Assembly: GCA_017829075.1 (NCBI GenBank)
Contig: JAGAJA010000059.1
Location: 1 to 26,216 of the forward strand
Origin: Oscillospiraceae bacterium
GTDB taxonomy: Bacteria > Bacillota_A > Clostridia > Oscillospirales > Ruminococcaceae
Length of the DNA stretch: 26,216 nucleotides
Direction of reading: 5' to 3'
The notes beneath the pieces were generated by a model that saw only the letters and a program-made list of their open reading frames with translations, ran no database searches and was not told the DNA's origin. The position numbers were made by a program, and so were the translations under genes. Numbering within the stretch: position 1 is the first letter of the stretch; every line of letters starts with the position of its first letter. Below are positions 1 to 8,560 of this stretch, piece after piece.

Positions 1-23
1 ATATATTGCACAAATAAATAAAA

Positions 24-43
24 GCCGCCGGAAACCCAGCGGC
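24..43 (-). terminator. Terminator after the 135-residue gene
   Basis: Read on the minus strand, GCCGC and GGCGGC arms enclose a short loop and are followed by a T-rich run (TTTTATTTATTTG). It lies just downstream of the stop codon of the minus-strand gene at 54-461. Confidence 0.7.
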
Positions 44-53
44 AGTTATTCAA

Positions 54-461
54 TTATATCCCCTCACTAACCAGCCAAATCTTGGCTTTCTCAAAATCCG
101 CGAAGAAGCACAGCCCGAACCCATTCCCGTAAAGCCGCTTTTTCAGTTCCTTTGCAGTACGCTTGTCAGCGCCGATGAATGCGACTCTCATGAATCGCTT
201 CTTGGTATCCAGAAGTGAAGAAACGATCATCTCAATTACGCTCTCGGTAATGTCCGTTTCATTGAGCACGAACCCGATATTTGAAGGTGAGGACGGTCGC
301 TGGAACACAGGAATATCACCGCTCAGCTTCTCCAGAACAAGCTCTGTGAAGCCGTAGATCCCGTCCAGATGCTCGAACCATATCTCGCCGCCGTCAAATG
401 GCAATGCAAAGGACTTCTTCTGGAAACCCGGCAGTTCTCTGCCGTTTGTCTGGCTGCCCAT
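54..461 (-). CDS. Small unknown protein, possibly STAS/SpoIIAA-like fold
   Basis: This 135-residue protein is not one I recognise with certainty. It has no signal peptide or membrane segment and should be cytosolic. The last 45 residues (RVAFIGADKRTAKELKK then FFADFEKAKIWL) resemble the beta-strand, helix, then 'eAkxWL' ending of SpoIIAA-like/STAS-SEC14 domains; this is a weak, by-eye similarity. The ATG at 461 has a strong AAGGAGG ribosome site six bases upstream, which supports translation. It sits directly after the ilvBNC operon on the same strand, but a terminator (480-512) lies between them and touches its ribosome site, so it is probably expressed by read-through or conditionally. A terminator follows it. 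Function unknown. Confidence 0.65.
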   Translation of the reverse strand: MGSQTNGRELPGFQKKSFALPFDGGEIWFEHLDGIYGFTELVLEKLSGDIPVFQRPSSPSNIGFVLNETDITESVIEMIVSSLLDTKKRFMRVAFIGADKRTAKELKKRLYGNGFGLCFFADFEKAKIWLVSEGI

Positions 462-474
462 ATTATCCTCCTTA

Positions 475-512
475 TAAAAAGAGCTGCCTGTGATAATATC
501 ATAAGCAGCTCT
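475..512 (-). terminator. Terminator of the ilvBNC operon
   Basis: On the minus strand the arms AGAGCTGC and GCAGCTCT form a perfect 8-bp stem around a 17-base loop and are followed at once by TTTTTAT. The next bases are the AAGGAGG ribosome site of the 135-residue gene, so the hairpin also lies in that gene's leader and could act as an attenuator. The stem and tail are seen directly; attenuation is inference. Confidence 0.85.
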
Positions 513-536
513 GGATTTTATGTGTTGATGGGAAAA

Positions 537-2217
<1,681 letters not shown>

Positions 2218-2230
2218 GCCTGCACCCCCG

Positions 2231-3859
2231 TCAGAGAATAGTCTTTTCGTATTCCTCGACTGCCGCTTCTATGAGGTAGGGTCTGTCGGAGGAAATGAGC
2301 CGCTGAATCGCCGCGTCCATTTTATCGGGGCTGTCCACCAGCTCGTTTTGTATTCCATACGCGTCCGCAAGCTTTGTGAAGCAGGGACTTCCGTCCAGCG
2401 AAACCGCGGTGAGGCGGTTGTCATAGGCTCTCTCCTGAAGCTCGCGCACCATGCCGAGGTAGTTGTTGCGCATCACGATGACCTTGACGGGAACATTGTG
2501 CTGAATCGCAGTCGCAAGCTCCATCATCTGCATCTGGAAGGAGCCGTCGCCGCAGACTGCGACCACCTCTCTTGAGGGGTCTGCGAGCTTCGCGCCGATA
2601 GCCGCGGGCAGCGAATATCCCATAGTTCCCATGCCGCCGGAGGTAAGAAAGCGTCCGCCGTTGAGGGTTATGTTTGCCGCAGTCCAGATCTGGTTCTGAC
2701 CGACGTCGGCGACAACCACCGCGTCGTCCGGAAGATACTTATCCAGAGTTCTGATGAACTGCTTTGGATTAACGTACCCTGCGGGAGCGGGTTCAACGGG
2801 CTTGTCCTCGCGGAAGCTGTCCAGTCTGTTTTTCCATTCACTGCGGTCTGTGCCGCCGGAAACCGCTTCAAGAAGCTGTCCTAAAACGAGTGTAAGATCT
2901 CCGACGATAGGTATATCTACATCGAGATTTTTGCCTATCTCTGCCGGGTCTATGTCAACATGAATTACTGTGAGATCGTCCCGCTGCTTCATTGCGGCGA
3001 TCGCGCGGTCGCCTACTCTTGCGCCGAGAAGTATCAGTGTATCGCAGGAGTTCACCGCGTTGTTAGCCGCCTTGCAGCCGTGCATTCCGAGCATTCCGTA
3101 GAACAGCGGGCTGTTTGTCGGCATTGCGCCAAGTCCCATCATTGTGGAAACCACCGGAATGTCGGTGTGCTCCGCGAATTGTCTCATAAGGTTTACCGCG
3201 TCCCCGGTGAAAAGCCCGCCGCCGGCGAGGATAAGCGGCTTTTTGGAGGCTGCTATCGCAGCGGCTGCGCGCTTTATCTGGTTGCCGTTTCCGGTGCTGC
3301 TGGGGCGGTAGCTGCGGATATCCACCGTTTCGGGATATTCGAAGTCTATCTCCGCTTTCTGGACATCAAAGGGTACGTCTATCAGCACAGGGCCTCTTCT
3401 GCCCGTGCCGGCTATGTAAAAGGCTCTCTTGAACACCTCGGCGGTGTCCTCCGGACGCTTCAGAAGGTAGCTGTGCTTCACGAAAGGCTCAGCCGAGCCG
3501 GTGATGTCTGCTTCCTGAAAGACATCTCTGCCTATCTGGTCGGAATTTACCTGTCCGGTAATTACCACCATCGGAACGGAGTCCATATACGCGGTGGCAA
3601 TGGCTGTGATAAGGTTCAGTGCGCCGGGGCCGCTGGTTGCGATAGCTACCGCGGGCTTTCCGGTAATTCTGGCGTAGCCGCTTGCCGCATGACCGCCGTT
3701 CACCTCGTGACGGACGAGAATATGCCGTATATCTGTATTTTCTAACTCATCATAAAAAGGGCATATAGCCGCGCCGGGGTAGCCGAAAACGGTAGTTATA
3801 CCCTCGGCAGCCAGACACTCGGTCATAGCCTTTGCAACTGTCATGCGAACTGTACTCAA
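2231..3859 (-). CDS. ilvB: Acetolactate synthase large (catalytic) subunit
   Basis: Thiamine-diphosphate enzyme that condenses two pyruvates, or pyruvate and 2-oxobutyrate, in the first common step of branched-chain amino acid synthesis. The catalytic glutamate lies in RHEVNGGHAASGYAR (near residue 51); the ThDP/Mg motif is GDGSFQMQMMELATA with NNYLG further on. The three expected domains are present in 542 residues. After NNYLGMV the sequence is RELQ, where many family members have QWQ, so the tryptophan that forms part of the herbicide site is a leucine here. The start is probably the TTG at 3859, because AAAGGA lies 10 bases upstream; the ATG at 3844 has no good ribosome site. First gene of the operon; the leader is only about 65 bases. 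Confidence 0.96.
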   Translation of the reverse strand: MSTVRMTVAKAMTECLAAEGITTVFGYPGAAICPFYDELENTDIRHILVRHEVNGGHAASGYARITGKPAVAIATSGPGALNLITAIATAYMDSVPMVVITGQVNSDQIGRDVFQEADITGSAEPFVKHSYLLKRPEDTAEVFKRAFYIAGTGRRGPVLIDVPFDVQKAEIDFEYPETVDIRSYRPSSTGNGNQIKRAAAAIAASKKPLILAGGGLFTGDAVNLMRQFAEHTDIPVVSTMMGLGAMPTNSPLFYGMLGMHGCKAANNAVNSCDTLILLGARVGDRAIAAMKQRDDLTVIHVDIDPAEIGKNLDVDIPIVGDLTLVLGQLLEAVSGGTDRSEWKNRLDSFREDKPVEPAPAGYVNPKQFIRTLDKYLPDDAVVVADVGQNQIWTAANITLNGGRFLTSGGMGTMGYSLPAAIGAKLADPSREVVAVCGDGSFQMQMMELATAIQHNVPVKVIVMRNNYLGMVRELQERAYDNRLTAVSLDGSPCFTKLADAYGIQNELVDSPDKMDAAIQRLISSDRPYLIEAAVEEYEKTIL

Positions 3860-3932
3860 AACTGGACATTCCTTTCATATACCGCTTGACTGCGATATAG
3901 ACCTTAATTCTATATTAATATCATACCACTTT

Positions 3933-3961
3933 ATTATACCAAAGAATAGCGTTGTTGTCAA
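3933..3961 (-). promoter_or_regulatory. Consensus sigma-A promoter of ilvBNC
   Basis: The minus strand shows TTGACA, a 17-base spacer and TATAAT, both hexamers matching consensus exactly. The start of transcription should fall near 3926. The resulting leader of about 65 bases is too short for a T-box. Confidence 0.85.
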
Positions 3962-4025
3962 TAGAAATATGCGAAATTTGCTTTAATTTTGTCTGGTTAA
4001 CAGGTATTTTTCACTTATAAATAAT

Positions 4026-4051
4026 CCCCGCTGCGTACTGAAACAGCGGGG
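4026..4051 (-). terminator. Terminator of the rhamnose operon
   Basis: CCCCGCTG and CAGCGGGG form a perfect 8-bp stem with a 10-base loop, seven bases after the rhaB stop codon. On the minus strand it is followed by ATTATTTAT, a T-rich but interrupted tail. Confidence 0.7.
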
Positions 4052-4057
4052 AAATTA

Positions 4058-5527
4058 TCATCTTGTAAGCTTTTTGTAGCTTTCCAGCGGCTGGAGCCAT
4101 TTTTCGTGCTGCTGCGGCTGGAATTCCTGAGTAAGACCGGAGTCAATGATCATCTGCCGTGCCGCGGCGATATCCGGTATCTCTCCCAACGCGATCAGCG
4201 TGGAAAGTCCGTTGCCGAGGGCGGTAGCCTCGACGGGGCCTGCGACTGCGGTAATTCCCGCAGCGTCCGCGGTGAGCTGGCACAGCAGTTTGTCCTTTGT
4301 GCCGCCGCCGATCATGTGTATCTGTTTAAACTCAAAGCCGATAAGCTCCGAAATCTCGCCCAGAGTGAGGGCAAATTCACAGGCAAGGCTCTGATAGATG
4401 CAGCGCATGATCTCGCCGGGGGTTTCCGGTACTTTCTGCCCGGTTCTGCGGCAGAATTCCTGAATTTTGAGCGGCATATCGTCCGGCGCAGCGAAATCCG
4501 GCGCGTTGGGGTCGATAAAGCTTACGAACGGTGCGGATTCCAGCGCCATTTTCTCAAGCTCCGAGAAGCTGTAATCCCTGCCGTCCTTTTCGTTGTACCA
4601 ACGGCGGGTTTCCTGAATGAGCCACAGCCCCATGATGTTTTTGAGCAGGGTAGTGGTGCCGCCGCTGCCGCCTTCATTGGTGAGTCCCATTTTCATTGCC
4701 TGTTCGGTCACGACAGGTCTGCGAAGCTCCGTGCCGAACAGCGTCCATGTACCGCAGCTCAGGAAGGCGAAATGCTCCTCCTGCGACGGAACGGCAAGCA
4801 CTGCGGAGGCTGTATCATGGGAGGGGCAGGCGTACACCGGGACATTTTCTATCCGGAACTCGTCCGCAAGCTCCTGCTTCAACTCGCCGTACATTTCTCC
4901 CGGCTGAATGAGCGGGGAGAATATGCGCTTCGGAATTCCCAGAGCCTCGATCAGCGGGATATTCCAGCCCTTTGCTTTCTGGTCGATGAGCTGAGTGGTG
5001 GTGGCTTCGGTGAATTCATTCTTGAACTGACCGGTGAGGAAATACGCGAAAAGATCCGGCATCATCAGCAGCTTTTCCGCCCGGAATATGGAGTTTTTCT
5101 CATGGTTCACGAGGTAGTTAAGCTGGAACAGGGTGTTTATGTTCATCGGCTGGATTCCACTCTGCATGAAAAGCTCCTTTGCGGGGATTTTCGCGCATAC
5201 CTCCTCCAGCATTCCCTCAGTCCGGCTGTCGCGGTAATGCACCGGCTTTTCCAGCAGCTCTCCGTCCTGCCCGATAAGTCCGAAATCCACACCCCATGTG
5301 TCAATGCTTATCGCGTCAAAGCCGCCGTTGAAAACGCCGAAGCTTATCGCGATCTTCATCTGCTCCCAGAGTTCGTCGATATCCCAGCGCAGATGTCCGT
5401 TTTCGGTTATGGGAACGTTCGGAAAGCGGTGTATCTCCTCAAGGGAGATCCCGCCGTTTTCGCATTTGCAGAGCATTGCACGCGCGCTGGACGCTCCGAA
5501 ATCGAATACTAGTACGGTTTTAGACAT
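4058..5527 (-). CDS. rhaB: Rhamnulokinase (FGGY sugar kinase)
   Basis: Phosphorylates L-rhamnulose to L-rhamnulose 1-phosphate with ATP in the cytosol. The FGGY-kinase N-terminal phosphate motif is VFDFGASSARAML (residues 7-19), and the RhaB-type signature IHRFPN...WDIDELW follows. SIDTWGVDFGLI and VHYRDSRT belong to the sugar site, SHDTASAVLA and SCGTWTLFG to the second domain, and GGGTKDKLLCQLTA to the adenosine site. The 489-residue length is normal for RhaB. ATG at 5527 has AGGAG seven bases upstream. It lies 24 bases after the aldolase gene in a two-gene operon. L-fuculokinase is the alternative because the neighbouring aldolase is FucA-like, but the HRFPN signature favours RhaB. No isomerase or transporter gene is in the window. 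Confidence 0.88.
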   Translation of the reverse strand: MSKTVLVFDFGASSARAMLCKCENGGISLEEIHRFPNVPITENGHLRWDIDELWEQMKIAISFGVFNGGFDAISIDTWGVDFGLIGQDGELLEKPVHYRDSRTEGMLEEVCAKIPAKELFMQSGIQPMNINTLFQLNYLVNHEKNSIFRAEKLLMMPDLFAYFLTGQFKNEFTEATTTQLIDQKAKGWNIPLIEALGIPKRIFSPLIQPGEMYGELKQELADEFRIENVPVYACPSHDTASAVLAVPSQEEHFAFLSCGTWTLFGTELRRPVVTEQAMKMGLTNEGGSGGTTTLLKNIMGLWLIQETRRWYNEKDGRDYSFSELEKMALESAPFVSFIDPNAPDFAAPDDMPLKIQEFCRRTGQKVPETPGEIMRCIYQSLACEFALTLGEISELIGFEFKQIHMIGGGTKDKLLCQLTADAAGITAVAGPVEATALGNGLSTLIALGEIPDIAAARQMIIDSGLTQEFQPQQHEKWLQPLESYKKLTR

Positions 5528-5551
5528 GGTTTTCTCCTAAAAATCAGCCGC

Positions 5552-6229
5552 TCAGTGGTATTTCTTATATCCCGGGTGTCTTATCGGGAAGCTCTTTCCG
5601 ATTTCGCAGCACTCCTGGATTTTGTCCATGGGCAGGTCGTTTGCGCCGCCGAGCTGACGTGCCACAAGGCTCACCTTTGCGAAATGCTCAAGGGTTTCCA
5701 TGCGGTAGTACGCCTGAGTGATGTCAACGCCGACGGTCAGCGCGCCGTGGTTTTCCATGAGGATAGTGTCGTGGTTCTCAAGGAACGGCAGGATACTGTC
5801 CGCAACTCCCTGTGAGCCGGGGGTGTCGTAGGGCGCGATCGGAACGCTGCCGAGGAAGATAATCGCCTCCGGCATGGTGTAGTCGTCCAGCGGGATATGC
5901 GCGATCGCAAAGCCGGTGGCTGTCGGCGGGTGCGCATGAACTACCGCGTTCACGTCCGGGCGAGCCTCGTAGCAGCGCAGATGTACCTTGAACTCGCTGG
6001 TGGGATTGTAGCCGGGGAGCTGCGCAGGCTCTACCACTTCGTTGTTCGCGTTCATTTTTATCAGCATTTCCGGGCGGAGGATCGCCTTGCTTGTTCCGGT
6101 GGGGGTGGTGATGAAATTCCCGTCCGGCAGTCTGGCGGAGATGTTTCCGTCATTTGCGGCAACAAAGCCGAGCTGCCACAGCTTATGTCCGACCTCGCAT
6201 ATTGCTTCCTTGATTTCCTGTTCAGTCAT
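5552..6229 (-). CDS. fucA: Class II aldolase, rhamnulose/fuculose-1-phosphate aldolase type
   Basis: Zinc-dependent class II aldolase that cleaves L-fuculose 1-phosphate (or L-rhamnulose 1-phosphate) to dihydroxyacetone phosphate and L-lactaldehyde. The substrate loop NDGNISARLPDGNFITTPTGTSK lies at about residues 23-45 (given here as NDGNISARLP and TPTGTSK). The catalytic glutamate is in TSEFKVHL, the zinc histidines in VVHAHPPTATG, and the third in MENHGALTVGVD. The 225-residue length fits FucA (about 215) better than the longer RhaD. With rhaB next door, the physiological substrate is probably rhamnulose 1-phosphate; this is inference from context. First gene of its operon, with an AGGAAGGA ribosome site before ATG 6229. 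Confidence 0.87.
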   Translation of the reverse strand: MTEQEIKEAICEVGHKLWQLGFVAANDGNISARLPDGNFITTPTGTSKAILRPEMLIKMNANNEVVEPAQLPGYNPTSEFKVHLRCYEARPDVNAVVHAHPPTATGFAIAHIPLDDYTMPEAIIFLGSVPIAPYDTPGSQGVADSILPFLENHDTILMENHGALTVGVDITQAYYRMETLEHFAKVSLVARQLGGANDLPMDKIQECCEIGKSFPIRHPGYKKYH

Positions 6230-6259
6230 GGTGATGATCCTTCCTGTTGTTTGTTAGCC

Positions 6260-6280
6260 GCCGCAGAATTAGTCCGCGGC
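6260..6280. promoter_or_regulatory. Inverted repeat in the fucA-rhaB leader
   Basis: GCCGC and GCGGC arms separated by 11 bases lie just downstream of the predicted start of transcription (about 6286, minus strand). The position suits a repressor operator or a leader hairpin. The arms are short, so this is tentative. Confidence 0.35.
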
Positions 6281-6292
6281 AGTCTTTACTTA

Positions 6293-6321
6293 ATTTTATC
6301 ATTTATTATCCAAAATGTAAA
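6293..6321 (-). promoter_or_regulatory. Promoter of the fucA-rhaB operon
   Basis: On the minus strand TTTACA, a 17-base spacer and TAAAAT, each one mismatch from consensus. The rest of 6230-6516 is otherwise an AT-rich divergent intergenic region holding this promoter and the plus-strand promoter at 6403-6431. Confidence 0.7.
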
Positions 6322-6402
6322 GCAGTATTTCCGGGAATTTGCTTGTGCAAAATAACCAAAAATGCGCCGTGGGATTTTCAATCGGCAGTCTGTTTTAACG
6401 AC

Positions 6403-6431
6403 TTGTAATATTCGGATTTTTGTAGTATAAT
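6403..6431 (+). promoter_or_regulatory. Promoter of the SF2-like/GHKL gene pair
   Basis: TTGTAA, a 17-base spacer and a perfect TATAAT. Transcription should begin near 6438, giving a leader of about 80 bases before the GTG start at 6517. It indicates that the two large genes have their own vegetative promoter. Confidence 0.8.
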
Positions 6432-6516
6432 GAATACATGAATTGTTATAGGTGGCAGAGGGCTGTGCTTTTCCGCCACATTTGTAACAAAAATTTCAAC
6501 TACGGAGGTGCGCTAG

Positions 6517-8472
6517 GTGAGCGGCAACAGTGTAAAATGGATCCCTCTCGGCGGAATGGATTTGTCAGCGGCAAATCTTGCTCCTGCGGAAAAGCTCCGC
6601 AAATTCGGCTTTTCGCTGGTTTGCTGTGAGTTCGGTTCTGAAAAGCTGACAAAGGCGGGACTTTGCATATACGATGTCCTTGCGGAAAAGGAAAATCCTA
6701 ATATCCTGCTGGTTACGTCAAGACGAGTTATGTACGGCTGGTACAGGATACTCATGACCGGCATCGGTGCGGATTTCAAGGTGGTAACGGGCGCGGCAAA
6801 TGAGATCGTTTTCTTCTCTCAGGACGGCTCAAACCTGTATCTACTGCCGTCTGACGCGTTGAGCGGCGCAAACGGGCTTAAATCAAAGGTTCCTGCGGAT
6901 TTCCAGTGGGATCTGATCATCATTGACGATGAGCAGAATACCGGGGTTCCGGACTATGGATTCTGGAAGGACAATATCCCGTGGAAGACCGAGCGCCTGC
7001 TGATGATAACCCAGTTCCCGGCGAAGACCGCCGAGGACAAGGCGGCTCTGTCCGGGCTTGTAAAGGCGCTGCTTTCTGACGAGGAGCTTTCTGCGGCGTC
7101 GGAGGAGTTTGACTTTGGGGTTTCCGGTATGCCGCTGGATCATAATTCTCCAGTGCTCAGAGCCGGGGATAAGCGTATCTACACCGGAGAAATAAAGCGC
7201 AGCATTTCATTTAGAGATTACAGCTTTGACGATGCGTTCCTTTCGGGGCTTCGCCGGAGAATGGACATAAAGAGCGGTCTGCCGAACTACAAATACGGCG
7301 GAAACATCTTCGAGGAATATGACGTTGAGGAGCAGAAAGCCCTCTATCAGAAGCCTGTATATACCGCCTCGGACGTATCCGAGCTGCGGGTGACTGACAA
7401 GAAGCTGGACGAGTTCCTGAAGCTTACCGACGAGGTAATGGCGGAGGAAAACAGCCGCGCGATAGTATACTGCTGCGACAAGAACACAGTGGAGTACCTC
7501 AGAAAAGTCCTCACTGCCGAATATCCCGGCAGCGGACTTGTTAAGACCGCCCGCGGCGAGCTGGTCAGCAACAACGATATCCTGAGAAAACTGAACGTTG
7601 ACGACAGGACGACCTATCCGAAGATCGTCATTGCGACTGACGACATCGGCGCGGTAGGCGACGGACTTGACCGTGTAACACATATCATAAATTACGAGCT
7701 GCCCGCTTCTCCGGTTCTTCTGGAGCGCAGAATGACCCGCCATGGAGCAAAGAACGAAAACAATCGCAGCTTCGTTATATTCCGTGACAGCAATAAGCTG
7801 TTCGACAGCAGAATGCTGGATAAGGTGCTTTACGGAGGGCTTGCGGACGCGTTCTGCGGCGATTCTCCGGCAAGAAACATACTTCTGGACATTGACATAA
7901 AGGGCGAGTGCGTCAATAATCTCCTGTCCGACCTGCGCTATGCGGAGAGCTATTCCCGCGAGGTGGATAGCTGCTACGACCTTATCAAGAAGTTCAAGGG
8001 CGAATATGAAGTGCTGGGCGCGGGAAAGATCACAAACGCGCGTCAGCTTGCGGAATTCTCCGGAAGGCTGATCGAGAAGCTCTGCACATTCTACGGCGTT
8101 TCAAAGGACGCTTCCAAGGAGGACATCTCCGCTGCGCTTTCTGTGGTTTCCGGGCTGTGCGTGGTTACTGACGGAGCGCTTTCCGCAGTATCCTCTGACG
8201 ACCTTGCGAAGATCGCTTCAAGCCTTGATCAGAACCCGGCTGAACAGCCCTTCGGAGCTGAGGTCATTGCGGGAGTCGAGGAGGCTCACAAGCATATAGA
8301 CGAGCTGCACAGCGGCAAGAATTACCACCTGATGATAAAGAACGATATCCAGTCGCTTAACGACTGCATTCAGTATCCGGTGCTGTACGGCATCTGGCGG
8401 TACAGAGTGCGCGAGCAGGACAGCGTTCGTTCTTTCAGGGACTTCATAAAGATCTACAACGACGGTTTTTGA
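6517..8472 (+). CDS. SF2/SNF2-like helicase-fold protein with degraded motifs
   Basis: A 651-residue cytosolic protein of unknown function. Its motif order is that of a two-lobed SNF2/RapA-like SF2 ATPase. Lobe one has CEFGSEKLTKAG (37-48) where Walker A should be, motif Ia-like ILLVTSRRVMYGWYRIL (63-79), Walker B-like LIIIDDEQ (133-140), and motif III-like RLLMITQFPAKT. Lobe two has RAIVYC, then KIVIATDDIGAVGDGLDRV (motif V) and INYELPASPVLLERRMTRHG (motif VI). The Walker A is GSEKL rather than GxGKT, so ATP hydrolysis may be weak or lost. The C-terminal 180 residues look helical and match nothing I know. GTG at 6517 has GGAGGTG six bases upstream. It is followed after 88 bases by the GHKL ATPase gene, likely its partner. 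Codon use resembles the neighbours, so no sign of recent transfer. Confidence 0.75.
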   Translation: MSGNSVKWIPLGGMDLSAANLAPAEKLRKFGFSLVCCEFGSEKLTKAGLCIYDVLAEKENPNILLVTSRRVMYGWYRILMTGIGADFKVVTGAANEIVFFSQDGSNLYLLPSDALSGANGLKSKVPADFQWDLIIIDDEQNTGVPDYGFWKDNIPWKTERLLMITQFPAKTAEDKAALSGLVKALLSDEELSAASEEFDFGVSGMPLDHNSPVLRAGDKRIYTGEIKRSISFRDYSFDDAFLSGLRRRMDIKSGLPNYKYGGNIFEEYDVEEQKALYQKPVYTASDVSELRVTDKKLDEFLKLTDEVMAEENSRAIVYCCDKNTVEYLRKVLTAEYPGSGLVKTARGELVSNNDILRKLNVDDRTTYPKIVIATDDIGAVGDGLDRVTHIINYELPASPVLLERRMTRHGAKNENNRSFVIFRDSNKLFDSRMLDKVLYGGLADAFCGDSPARNILLDIDIKGECVNNLLSDLRYAESYSREVDSCYDLIKKFKGEYEVLGAGKITNARQLAEFSGRLIEKLCTFYGVSKDASKEDISAALSVVSGLCVVTDGALSAVSSDDLAKIASSLDQNPAEQPFGAEVIAGVEEAHKHIDELHSGKNYHLMIKNDIQSLNDCIQYPVLYGIWRYRVREQDSVRSFRDFIKIYNDGF

Positions 8473-8560
8473 TTTTGATTGATTTCTGCATTGAACCATG
8501 CTTCACCGCACGGGGCATGGAGCAGTCTGATATGGAAGTGCGGAGAAATGGGGCGTATTT

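Noticed and set aside
3860..4020. T-box or peptide-leader attenuator upstream of ilvB
   Set aside because: The promoter leaves a leader of only about 65 bases and no terminator/antiterminator pair or leader peptide rich in Leu, Ile or Val is visible.
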